Assembly: GCF_003116135.1 (NCBI RefSeq)
Contig: NZ_PDOA01000009.1
Span: 62,001 to 126,000 of the forward strand
Reading direction: 5' to 3'
Source: Teichococcus aestuarii
Lineage (GTDB): Bacteria > Pseudomonadota > Alphaproteobacteria > Acetobacterales > Acetobacteraceae
DNA length: 64,000 nucleotides
The translations under genes were made by a program, and so were the position numbers. Each line of letters begins with the position of its first letter. The stretch's first letter is position 1. The notes below the pieces were generated by a model that was given only the letters and a program-made list of their open reading frames with translations, was not told the origin of the DNA and searched no databases. This document shows positions 25,439 through 32,785 of the stretch, piece by piece.

Positions 25439-26773
25439 TCAGCCCTTGATGCCGAGGCGCTTCATCCGCTCCCACAGCGTGGTGCGGGAGATGCCGAGCA
25501 GCTGGGCGGCGTCGCCCACGCGGCTGCCGGAACGGGCCAGCACGCGCCGGATGTGTTCGCGCTCGGCGGCGTCGCGCGCCTCGGCCAGCGAGAGCGGCGG
25601 CGCCTCCTGCGCCTGGCGTTCGGGGAAGAGGTCGGCCGGCTCCAGGCGCGGCCCCTCGGCCAGCACCATCGCCCGCTCGATGCGGTTGCGCAGCTCGCGC
25701 ACATTGCCGGGCCAGCGGTGCGCCAGCAGCGCGTCGAAGGCCGGCGCGGTCAGCTCCGGCGCCTCCCGCGCAAAGGCCTGGGCGAAGTGGCGCAGGAAAT
25801 GCGCCGCCAGCGCGCCAAGATCCTCCGGCCGCTCGCGCAGCGGCGGCACCGCCAGCTCCACCACGGCGAGGCGGTAGTAGAGATCCTCGCGGAAGCGGCG
25901 CTCGGCCACGCGGGCGCGCAGGTCGGCGTTGCTGGCGGCGACGATGCGCGCCTGCAGCGGCAGCTCCTCCCGCCCGCCGAGGCGGGTGAAGCGCCGCTCC
26001 TGCAGCAGCCGCAGCAGCTTGGCCTGCGGCGCCGGGCCGAGCTCGGCCACCTCGTCGAGGAACAGCGTGCCGCCGGCGGCACGCTCGGCGAAGCCGGGCT
26101 GGCGCTCGGTGGCGCCGGTGAAGGCGCCGCGCTCATGGCCGAAGATCTGGCTCTCCAGCAGCTCGGCCGGGATGGCGGCGCAGTTGACGGCGACGAAGGG
26201 CGCCGCCGCGCGGCCCGCCTCGGCCCGGCCGCTCTCGTGCAGGGCGCGCGCCGCCACCTCCTTGCCGGCGCCGCTCTCGCCGCCCAGCAGCACGGTGGTG
26301 TCCACCCGCGCGAGCTTGAGCAGGTGGCGGCGCAGCGTCTGCATGGCCGGGGAGCGCCAGCCGGCGCCGTCATCCGCCGGGCGCAGGGGCGCCGACCAGC
26401 CCGAATAGGCGGCGAGCTTGTCGATCAGCAGCTGCGCGGGGAAGGGCTTCTCCACATAGTCGTCGGCCCCGGCGCGCAGCAGCCGCACCGCCTGCGCCAC
26501 GTCGCCGAAGGCGGTGACGACGATGATCGGCGTGCCGCCCAGCTCCGGCATCAGCCGGGTGAGCAGCGCCTCGCCGCTGCCATCCGGCAGCCGGATGTCG
26601 CAGACGATGAGCGTCGGGCGCTGGCGGCGCAGCAGCACCTCGCCCTCGCGCGCGCTGCGCGCCCAGGCGGTGGCGATGCCCTCCAGCGTCAGCCGCTGCA
26701 CCAGGCTCTCGCCCAGCACCGCATCGTCCTCGATCAGCACCACGGAGCGCGGCGCGTTGGCGGTCTGGTTCAT
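25439..26773 (-). CDS. NtrC/DctD-type sigma-54 response regulator
   Basis: A 444-residue activator with three domains. The receiver domain (10-125) has Asp59 as phospho-acceptor and Lys109. The AAA+ domain has Walker A GGESGAGK (164-171), the sigma-54 contact loop GAFTGA (216-221) and Walker B GGTLFLDEV. The C-terminal Fis-type helix-turn-helix ends GDAAQLLGISRTTLWERMKRLG. All hallmarks for activating sigma-54 RNA polymerase are intact. GGAGGAG precedes the ATG, which overlaps the kinase stop (ATGA). It probably controls its own operon and tctBA through the candidate promoter upstream of the kinase gene. Confidence 0.93.
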   Translation of the reverse strand: MNQTANAPRSVVLIEDDAVLGESLVQRLTLEGIATAWARSAREGEVLLRRQRPTLIVCDIRLPDGSGEALLTRLMPELGGTPIIVVTAFGDVAQAVRLLRAGADDYVEKPFPAQLLIDKLAAYSGWSAPLRPADDGAGWRSPAMQTLRRHLLKLARVDTTVLLGGESGAGKEVAARALHESGRAEAGRAAAPFVAVNCAAIPAELLESQIFGHERGAFTGATERQPGFAERAAGGTLFLDEVAELGPAPQAKLLRLLQERRFTRLGGREELPLQARIVAASNADLRARVAERRFREDLYYRLAVVELAVPPLRERPEDLGALAAHFLRHFAQAFAREAPELTAPAFDALLAHRWPGNVRELRNRIERAMVLAEGPRLEPADLFPERQAQEAPPLSLAEARDAAEREHIRRVLARSGSRVGDAAQLLGISRTTLWERMKRLGIKG

Positions 26774-28167
26774 GGCGTCTCCTCCGCGCGGGCGGGCAGG
26801 TGCAGGGTGATGCGGCTGCCGCGCGGCGCGGCCTCGACGCTGATGCGCGCGCCCAGGCTTGCGGCGAGCTGCGCCGCGATCTCCAGCCCCAGCCCGCCCG
26901 CCACCCCGCTGGCCTCGCCGCCGGAGAGGCGCTGCTCCGCCTCCGGCGGCAGGCCGCCCGCCTCGTCCTCGACGCTCGCCACCAGGAGCCCCTCGGCCGG
27001 GCGGGTGACCTGCAGCCGCACCTCCCGCCCGGCCGGCGTCGCGGCCACGGCGTTGAGCAGCAGGTTCAGCAGCAGCTGGCGCAGCCGCAGGGCATCGGTG
27101 GGGAAGGGCTCCGGCAGCGCCACCCGCCAGCCGAGGCAGACCTGGCCGCGCCGCGCCTCCGGCATCACCAGAAGGCGCAGATCCTCCAGATCCTCGGCGG
27201 AGACGGGGCGGCGCTCGCCATCCTGGCGGTGGGTGGCGAGCGTGCTGCGCACCACCGCCTCGATCTGCCGCAGGCCGCGCTCCACCAGGTCGAGCGCCCG
27301 CTCGCGCGCCGCCGGGTCGTCGCCGAAGCGCCGGGTGGTCTCCAGCGCCGTCAGCATGCCGGCCAGCGGGTTGCGCACCTCGTGCGCCACGGAGGCGGCG
27401 AGGCGGCCGAGCATGGCGGCGCGCTCCCGCTCGGCCAGGCGGGTGGCCAGCTCCTCCCGCTCGCGCAGCCGGGCGGCCATCAGGTTGAAGGCCTGCGCCA
27501 GCCGGTTGGCCTCGGCGTCGCGCGGGGTGAAGCCCAGCGGCGCGAAGCGGCCGCTCCCGGCCCGCTCCAGCGCCGCCGTCACCGATAGGAAGGGGCGCAT
27601 CAGCCGGCGGGCGAACAGCATGGCCAGTCCCGCGGCCAGGGCCGCCAGCAGCAGGTCCACCACGGTGAGCACCCACATCACCCGCTGCTGCCGCCCCACC
27701 TGCTCGGGGAAGGCGAGCTGCGCCGCCACCAGCGCCACCACCTGGCCGTCCGCCACCATCTCGCGCTGCGCCCAGGCCGTGTCGCCCGCGGGGTTCAGCG
27801 ACCACTGCACGCCGGTCAGCCCGAAGGCCATGGGCGGCTGGCCCTGCGGCTCGCCGGCGCGGGCGAGCGGCAGGCCGTTCGGGTCGGCGACGACGATGGC
27901 GAGGTCGTTCACCCCCCGCTGGAAGCCCATGCTGCGCTCCAGCGCCGCCTCCAGCCCGCCGAAGTCGCCGGCGCGCAGCCAGGGCAGGGCGGTGCCGGAG
28001 AGGCTGTCGATATAGACATCGGCCAGCCGCGAGATCTCGCGGTTCAGCTCGCGCTGCATGATGTGGAGCGCGAGATGCGTGGTGCCGACCGAGGAGAGGA
28101 ACACCGCCAGCCCGACCAGGAGCGGCAGGCGGACGGCCAGCGACAGGGAAGGAAGGGCGAAGGTCAT
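26770..28167 (-). CDS. Two-component sensor histidine kinase (DctB/NtrB-like)
   Basis: A 465-residue membrane kinase. It has an N-terminal span (about 10-32), a periplasmic sensor of some 130 residues (NREISRLADVYIDSLS onward), a second span near 170-190, then a HAMP-like linker (RRLMRPFLSVTAALE). The HisKA box is ASVAHEVRNPLAGML with His262, followed by an HATPase domain with LLLNLLLNAVAATP and GLGLEIAAQL. The start was set at MTFALPSLS. It is the first gene of the operon with the regulator and tctBA; in such systems the sensor detects the transported carboxylate. Confidence 0.88.
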   Translation of the reverse strand: MTFALPSLSLAVRLPLLVGLAVFLSSVGTTHLALHIMQRELNREISRLADVYIDSLSGTALPWLRAGDFGGLEAALERSMGFQRGVNDLAIVVADPNGLPLARAGEPQGQPPMAFGLTGVQWSLNPAGDTAWAQREMVADGQVVALVAAQLAFPEQVGRQQRVMWVLTVVDLLLAALAAGLAMLFARRLMRPFLSVTAALERAGSGRFAPLGFTPRDAEANRLAQAFNLMAARLREREELATRLAERERAAMLGRLAASVAHEVRNPLAGMLTALETTRRFGDDPAARERALDLVERGLRQIEAVVRSTLATHRQDGERRPVSAEDLEDLRLLVMPEARRGQVCLGWRVALPEPFPTDALRLRQLLLNLLLNAVAATPAGREVRLQVTRPAEGLLVASVEDEAGGLPPEAEQRLSGGEASGVAGGLGLEIAAQLAASLGARISVEAAPRGSRITLHLPARAEETP

Positions 28168-28328
28168 GGGCGTGCGGCGTGCTCCGTCGGGCCTGCCCCC
28201 GCGTGCCCCGGGGGGCGGCGTGGCGGGGCTTTCCCGGTTCATAGCAGGCCCCGCCAGGGCACCCCGCATCGGGGTGGCTGGCGGGAGCCGGCGCGGAGCG
28301 GTCTCGGCGTTGCGCATCGCCGCCTCTC

Positions 28329-28344
28329 TGCAAGCCGCTTGCCA
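28329..28344 (-). promoter_or_regulatory. Candidate sigma-54 (-24/-12) promoter
   Basis: On the minus strand the sequence reads TGGCAAGCGGCTTGCA. Compared with the consensus TGGCACG-N4-TTGCA only one fixed base differs (A for C). GG falls at -25/-24 and GC at -13/-12 with exact spacing, giving a start near 28318, about 150 nt before the kinase ATG. The same bases also form a short inverted repeat (GCAAG/CTTGC), so a chance palindrome is the alternative. Confidence 0.6.
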
Positions 28345-28428
28345 GCGCAGCGCCGCGTTCCGGAACAAGGGCTTGCGCGGGGCGGGCGGCTTCCGGTGTC
28401 CGCCCTTCCGGCCACTGCGGGAGGGCGA

Positions 28429-28446
28429 TGTCCGGAATTCCGGACA
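28429..28446. promoter_or_regulatory. 18-bp palindrome, candidate enhancer site
   Basis: TGTCCGGAATTCCGGACA is a perfect 18-bp palindrome centred about 120 bp upstream of the predicted sigma-54 start, the usual distance for NtrC-type activator sites. The related GTTCCGGAAC at 28357-28366 shares the TCCGGA core. It also lies 70-87 bp before the start of the divergent phosphotransferase gene, which it could control too. Confidence 0.55.
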
Positions 28447-28515
28447 GGCCGCCCCATGGCCGTGGGCGCCGCGCCGGCGCATGATGCCGCCGACGATTCA
28501 GCAGAAGGACGGACC

Positions 28516-29592
28516 GTGGCGGCCAGAATGCAACAGGACGAGGTTCCGGGGGATGAGCTGGGTGCCGTGCTCGACGCCGCCCCCCCGGCGGTGACGGAGG
28601 CGGAGGTGGCGGCCCTGGCGCAGGCGCGCTTCGGCCTCGCGGTGGCGGTGCGGCCGCTGACCGGCGAGCGCGACCGCAACTTCCACCTGCGCGCCGCCGA
28701 TGGCGCCGAATACGTGCTGAAGGTGATCCACCCGGCCGAGGACCCGGCGGTTTCGGACTTCCAGAGCCGGGCGCTGCTGCACCTGGCGGTGGCGGGCGCC
28801 ACCCTGCCGGTGCCGCGCCTGCATCCGCCGCTTTCGGGCGATGGGCCGGAGGCGCTGTGGCGCCGCCCGGGCCAGCCCGATTGCCGCGTGCGGGTGCTGG
28901 ACTACCTGCCCGGCCGCCCGCTGCACCTGGCGGCACCCGGCCCGGCGCAGCGCGCCGCCGTGGGCGCCACCCTGGCGCGGCTCGACCTCGCCCTGTGGGC
29001 GTTCCGCCACCCGGCGGAGGACCACGCGCTGATGTGGGACATCCAGCACGCGCTGCGGCTGCGCCCGCTGGTGGCGCAGCTGCCCGGGGCCGAGGACCGC
29101 GCACTGGCCGGGGCGGTGCTGGAGCGCTTCGCCACCCATGCCCTGCCGGTGCTGCCCGGGCTGCGGCGGCAGGTGATCCACAACGACTTCAACCCGCACA
29201 ACATCCTGGCCGACGCGGCGCGGGACGACGTGGTGGCCGGCATCATCGATTTCGGCGACATGGTGCGCGCGCCGCTGGTGCAGGACCTGGCCACGGCGGC
29301 CGCCTACCAGATGGCGGAGGAGGGCCACCCGCTGGAAGGCCCGGCGCAGCTCGCCGCCGCCTTCCACGGCATCTGCCCGCTGGCGGAGGAGGAGGTCGCC
29401 ATCCTGGCCGACCTGATCGCCACGCGCATGGCGGTGGCGGTGACGATCAGCGGCTGGCGCGCGGCGCGGCAGCCGGAGAACGCGCCCTACATCCTGCGCA
29501 ACTACCCGCGCAGCCTCGCCGGGCTGCGCCGCCTGGGCGCCCTGCCGCGTGCCGAGGCCCAGGCTTACCTGCGAAAGGCCCTGACCGCATGA
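28516..29592 (+). CDS. Hydroxylysine-kinase-like phosphotransferase (APH family)
   Basis: A 358-residue small-molecule kinase of the aminoglycoside phosphotransferase fold. The ATP-binding lysine is in EYVLKVIHP, the catalytic loop is VIHNDFNPHNIL and the metal-binding motif is IIDFGDMVRAPLVQDLA. Stretches such as RVLDYLPGRPLHL and IIDFGDM follow animal hydroxylysine kinase (HYKK/AGPHD1) closely. GTG 28516 is favoured because AAGGA lies 7 nt upstream; ATG 28528 is an alternative. Its stop overlaps the next gene's ATG. The pair suggests phosphorylation of a hydroxy-amine followed by phospho-lyase cleavage; the substrate is inferred. Confidence 0.78.
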   Translation: MAARMQQDEVPGDELGAVLDAAPPAVTEAEVAALAQARFGLAVAVRPLTGERDRNFHLRAADGAEYVLKVIHPAEDPAVSDFQSRALLHLAVAGATLPVPRLHPPLSGDGPEALWRRPGQPDCRVRVLDYLPGRPLHLAAPGPAQRAAVGATLARLDLALWAFRHPAEDHALMWDIQHALRLRPLVAQLPGAEDRALAGAVLERFATHALPVLPGLRRQVIHNDFNPHNILADAARDDVVAGIIDFGDMVRAPLVQDLATAAAYQMAEEGHPLEGPAQLAAAFHGICPLAEEEVAILADLIATRMAVAVTISGWRAARQPENAPYILRNYPRSLAGLRRLGALPRAEAQAYLRKALTA

Positions 29593-30911
29593 GCATGATC
29601 AACGCCTACGACCCGAAGGCGACCAACGGCGTCGGCACGCGCGAGCAGGCGATGATCGCCCGCCGGCAGAAGCTGCTGGGCCCCGCCTACCGGCTGTTCT
29701 ACGCCAACCCGGTGCATCTGGTGCGCGGCGAGGGGGTGTGGCTCTACGACCCGGACGGCAACGCCTATCTCGACGTGTACAACAACGTCGCCAGCGTCGG
29801 GCACTGCCACCCGCATGTGGTGGCGGCGCTGGCGCGCCAGGCGGCCACGCTGAACACCCACACCCGCTACCTGAACCCCGTCATCCTCGACTACGCCGAG
29901 AAGCTGCTGGGCTATTTCCCCGAGCCGCTCGGCCACGTCATGTTCACCTGCACGGGCAGCGAGGCGAACGACTTGGCCTTCCGCGTGGCGCGCAGCCACA
30001 CCGGCGGCACCGGCTTCATCGTCACGCAGCTCGCCTATCACGGCGTGACGGTGGCGATCTCCGAGATGTCGCCCTCGCTCGGCAGCCACGTCACCCTCGG
30101 CGCCCATGTCCGCACCGTGCCGGCGCCCGACCTCTACCGCGGCGGCCCTGGCGTGGCGGAGCGCCTCGCCGCCGATGTGCGCGCCGCCATCGCCGACATG
30201 CGGGCGCATGGCATCACCCCCGCCGCGCTGCTGGTGGACACCATCTTCTCGAGCGACGGCGTGTTCGCCGACCCCGCCGGCTTCCTGGCGCCGGCGGTGG
30301 CGGCGATCCGCGAGGCGGGCGGCCTGTTCATCGCCGACGAGGTGCAGCCCGGCTTCGGCCGCACGGGCGAGGCGATGTGGGGCTTCCAGCGCCACGGGCT
30401 GGTGCCGGACATCGTGACGATGGGCAAGCCCATGGGCAATGGCCACCCGATCGCCGCCATGGTCTCGCGCCCCGACATCCTGGCCCGCTTCGGGGAGGCG
30501 ACGCGCTACTTCAACACCTTCGGCGGCAACCCGGTCTCCTGCGCCGTGGGGCAGGCGGTGCTGGAGGTGATCGAGGGCGAGGGGCTGGTGGAGAACGCCC
30601 GCACGACCGGCGCCTTCCTGGCGGCGGGGCTGCGCAAGCTGGCGGAGCGGCACGCCCTCATCGGCGACGTGCGCGGCGCCGGGCTGTTCGTCGGCGTCGA
30701 GCTGGTGACGGACCGCGCCACCAAGGCCCCCGCCACGGCCGAGACGGCGCGGCTGGTGAACGGGCTGCGCGAGCGGCGGGTGCTGATCAGCGCCGCCGGG
30801 CCGCATGCCAACATCCTCAAGATCCGCCCGCCGCTGGTGTTCCGCCAGGAGCATGCCGAGCACTTCCTGGCGGCGGTGGACGCGGTGCTGGGGGAGATCG
30901 GCGGCGGCTGA
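29589..30911 (+). CDS. Class III aminotransferase-fold protein, AGXT2L/phospho-lyase-like
   Basis: A 440-residue PLP enzyme of the class III aminotransferase fold. The segments GHCHPHVVAALARQAATLNTHTRY, YFPEPLGHVMFTCTGSEANDLA, FIADEVQPGFGRTG and TMGKPMGNGHP (PLP lysine) are clear. They resemble AGXT2L1/AGXT2L2, which are phospho-lyases acting on phosphoethanolamine and 5-phosphohydroxylysine, rather than true transaminases. Coupling to a hydroxylysine-kinase-like gene (ATGA overlap) supports that reading. An ordinary omega-aminotransferase remains possible. The stop lies inside a hairpin at 30910-30939. Confidence 0.8.
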   Translation: MSMINAYDPKATNGVGTREQAMIARRQKLLGPAYRLFYANPVHLVRGEGVWLYDPDGNAYLDVYNNVASVGHCHPHVVAALARQAATLNTHTRYLNPVILDYAEKLLGYFPEPLGHVMFTCTGSEANDLAFRVARSHTGGTGFIVTQLAYHGVTVAISEMSPSLGSHVTLGAHVRTVPAPDLYRGGPGVAERLAADVRAAIADMRAHGITPAALLVDTIFSSDGVFADPAGFLAPAVAAIREAGGLFIADEVQPGFGRTGEAMWGFQRHGLVPDIVTMGKPMGNGHPIAAMVSRPDILARFGEATRYFNTFGGNPVSCAVGQAVLEVIEGEGLVENARTTGAFLAAGLRKLAERHALIGDVRGAGLFVGVELVTDRATKAPATAETARLVNGLRERRVLISAAGPHANILKIRPPLVFRQEHAEHFLAAVDAVLGEIGGG

Positions 30912-30939
30912 GAGGGGCGGGGTCGTTCCGGCCCCTCTC
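30910..30939 (+). terminator. Terminator-like hairpin at end of aminotransferase gene
   Basis: GAGAGGGGC (30910-30918) pairs with GCCCCTCTC (30931-30939) over a 12-nt loop; CAAAAATTTT follows. The stem overlaps the stop codon. The A/T run that follows is not a pure T-tract, so efficiency is uncertain. Confidence 0.6.
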
Positions 30940-31002
30940 CAAAAATTTTCCCTGTCTGTTCTCTTTTTCCGGGGTAGAACGGCGAAGGCCACTTGCCTTC
31001 AT

Positions 31003-31017
31003 GTTCTATTTATGTTC
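31003..31017 (+). promoter_or_regulatory. Candidate LexA (SOS) box
   Basis: GTTCTATTTATGTTC fits the alphaproteobacterial LexA motif GTTC-N7-GTTC exactly, with an all-A/T spacer. It is intergenic and upstream of the small membrane ORF at 31136-31288 (in frame from 31028). By base composition about one such match is expected by chance in this window, so it needs testing. Confidence 0.45.
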
Positions 31018-31135
31018 GCATCCGGTCATGCCGATGCCGTTCCCCCACGCCCCCGTCCCGGCCACCTGGAACCGCCTTCCCCCGGCGGCCCCCCCGTCCT
31101 GGTGGTATGCGAGACGCCCCGAGCGGCAGCCCGGC

Positions 31136-31288
31136 ATGACGCGGGCAGGGCAGCTTGCCCTGCCCGCGTCCTCCTCCTCTTCAGGCACGCGGCTGCACGC
31201 CCTGGCGCGCGAGGTGATGCTCGGTGCGGTGCTGGGCATTCTGGGCGGCTGGCTGTTCGGCTGGGTGGCGTCCTGGGCGCTGCTCTGA
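31136..31288 (+). CDS. Possible small membrane protein (SOS-linked?)
   Basis: A 50-codon frame from the ATG at 31136 (MTRAGQLALPA...), or 87 codons from ATG 31028, with high third-position GC. The C-terminal part MLGAVLGILGGWLFGWVASWALL is one glycine-rich membrane span; a serine run precedes it. No family was recognised and no convincing ribosome site is seen for any of the starts. It lies downstream of a LexA-box match and converges on livF with a 13-bp gap. The inverted repeat at 31140-31168 falls inside it, which may mean it is not translated. Confidence 0.35.
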   Translation: MTRAGQLALPASSSSSGTRLHALAREVMLGAVLGILGGWLFGWVASWALL

Positions 31289-31301
31289 GGCGCCGCGCGC
31301 T

Positions 31302-32033
31302 TCACACCGAGAGGTAGCGTGCCCGCAGCGCCGCATCCCGCATCAGCGCCGGCATGGGCAGGGTCTGGCGGGGCGTGCCGGTCTCCAGGATGCAGGCGCG
31401 GTCCCCCACCGCGCCGGCGAAGGCCAGGTTCTGCTCGGAGAGCAGGATGGAGAGCCCCTCCGCCTTCAGCGCCAGGATGGCCTCGGCCATGCGCTCCACC
31501 ACCACGGGCGCGAGGCCCTCGGAGGGTTCGTCGAGCAGCAGCAGGCGCGGGTTGCCCATCAGCGTGCGGGCGATGGTGAGCATCTGCTGCTCGCCGCCGC
31601 TCATCCGCCCGGCCGGCCGGTGGCGCATCCCGCCGAGGCTGGGGAAGAGGGCGAAGAGCCGCTCCGGCGTCCAGGGCGCGAGGCCGGGGCGGGCGGGGCG
31701 GCGGCCCACCTCCAGATTCTCCAGCACGGTGAGGCCGGTGAAGATGCGCCGCTCCTCCGGCACATAGCCGAGCCCGGCGCGGGCGATGGCGTGCGGCGGC
31801 TGCCCGGCGAGATCGCGCCCCTCCAGCCGCCCCCCTTCCAGCCGCCCCCCTTCCAACCGCACCGTGCCGGCGCTGGGCGGCACCAGCCCCATGATGGCCT
31901 TCATCGTCGTGCTCTTGCCGGCGCCGTTGCGGCCCAGCAGGCACAGCACCTCGCCCGCCGCCACGGTGAGCGAGACGCCGTGCAGGATGTGCGCGCGGCC
32001 GTAATGGGCGTGCAGCCCCTCCACCGCCAGCAT
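31302..32033 (-). CDS. livF: Branched-chain amino acid-type ABC transporter ATPase LivF
   Basis: A 243-residue ABC ATPase, the second ATP-binding subunit of a Liv-type importer. Walker A is GRNGAGKST, the signature is RMSGGEQQML, Walker B is LLLLDEPSEGLAP and the H-loop region reads SEQNLAF, with Gln in place of His as is usual in LivF. The insert GGRLEGGRLEG after VRLE comes from a 15-bp tandem repeat (31821-31860) and is not typical. The start ATG shares one base with the livG stop. The last gene of the leftward liv operon. Confidence 0.92.
   Translation of the reverse strand: MLAVEGLHAHYGRAHILHGVSLTVAAGEVLCLLGRNGAGKSTTMKAIMGLVPPSAGTVRLEGGRLEGGRLEGRDLAGQPPHAIARAGLGYVPEERRIFTGLTVLENLEVGRRPARPGLAPWTPERLFALFPSLGGMRHRPAGRMSGGEQQMLTIARTLMGNPRLLLLDEPSEGLAPVVVERMAEAILALKAEGLSILLSEQNLAFAGAVGDRACILETGTPRQTLPMPALMRDAALRARYLSV
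31821..31860. repeat. 15-bp tandem repeat inside livF
   Basis: Two full copies and one partial copy of a 15-bp unit (TTCCAGCCGCCCCCC on the plus strand; one base differs in the first copy and one in the partial third). The frame is kept, adding five residues per unit (GGRLE) between the Walker A region and the Q-loop of LivF. Confidence 0.85.
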
Positions 32034-32785
32034 CAGAACCGCCCCCCGCCGAGATAGACCTGCCGCACCCGCGGGTCGGCCCGCACCTCCTCCGGCGCGC
32101 CGGCGGCGATCAGGCGCCCGCGCTCCAGCACCAGCACGCGGTCGGCATGGCCGAACACCACATCCATGTCGTGCTCGGTGAACAGCACGGCGATACCGGC
32201 CTCCCGCGCGATGGCGGCGGTCTGTTGCATCAGCGCGCCGCGCTCGGCGGGGGCCATGCCGGCGGTGGGCTCGTCCATCAGCAGCAGGCGGGGGCTGTGG
32301 GCCAGCGCCATGGCCAGCTCCAGCCGCTTGAGGTCGCCATAGGCCAGCACGGCGCAGGGGCGGTCGGCCTGGGCCAGCATGCCCACACGGTCCAGCAGCG
32401 CCTCCGCCTCCGCCGTGTGGAGCCGCGCCGCCGGGCGCCACAGCCCGAGCAGGCGGCGGTGATGGGAGAGCAGCGCGGCCCGCACATTCTCCCGCACGCT
32501 CATCGAGCCGAAGGTGGCGGTGACCTGGAAGGTGCGGCCGACGCCGAGCCGCCACACGGCGCGCGGCGGCAGGCCGGTGATGTCCCGGCCCCCCAGCCGC
32601 ACCCGCCCGGCATCGGGGCGGATCTGGCCGTTGAGCATGTTGAAGCAGGTGCTCTTGCCGGCGCCGTTGGGGCCGATCAGCGCCAGCATCTCGCCGGGGG
32701 CGAGGGCGAAGGAGACGCCATCCACGGCGCGCACCCCGCCCCAGGCCTTGATCAGCCCCTCGGCCTCGAGAAGGGGCGTGCTCAT
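32033..32785 (-). CDS. livG: Branched-chain amino acid-type ABC transporter ATPase LivG
   Basis: A 250-residue ABC ATPase. Walker A is GPNGAGKST, the LivG-type segment VGRTFQVTATFGSMSVRENV follows, Walker B is LLLMDEPTAGMAP and the H-loop is FTEHDMDVVF. The signature region is degenerate: AVLAYGDLKRLELAMAL stands where LSGG(Q/E) is usual, a known LivG trait (LPYG.QRRLE). The ATG overlaps the permease stop (ATGA). It works with LivF on the fused permease. Confidence 0.92.
   Translation of the reverse strand: MSTPLLEAEGLIKAWGGVRAVDGVSFALAPGEMLALIGPNGAGKSTCFNMLNGQIRPDAGRVRLGGRDITGLPPRAVWRLGVGRTFQVTATFGSMSVRENVRAALLSHHRRLLGLWRPAARLHTAEAEALLDRVGMLAQADRPCAVLAYGDLKRLELAMALAHSPRLLLMDEPTAGMAPAERGALMQQTAAIAREAGIAVLFTEHDMDVVFGHADRVLVLERGRLIAAGAPEEVRADPRVRQVYLGGGRF

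Larger units (their letters stand above)
28168..28515. other. 348-bp divergent intergenic region
   Basis: Separates the leftward kinase-regulator-tctBA operon from the rightward phosphotransferase-aminotransferase pair. It contains a candidate sigma-54 promoter (28329-28344, minus strand), a 10-bp palindrome GTTCCGGAAC (28357-28366) and an 18-bp palindrome (28429-28446). No gene is visible. Confidence 0.6.
30912..31301. other. 390-bp region between aminotransferase and livF
   Basis: Contains the hairpin above, an AT-rich stretch (30938-31020), a GTTC-N7-GTTC match (31003-31017), a 13-bp inverted repeat (CGCGGGCAGGGCA at 31140-31152 with its complement at 31156-31168) and a small open frame ending at 31288. 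The inverted repeat is followed by a pyrimidine-rich tract and could be a terminator, in which case the small frame would be doubtful. Confidence 0.55.
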
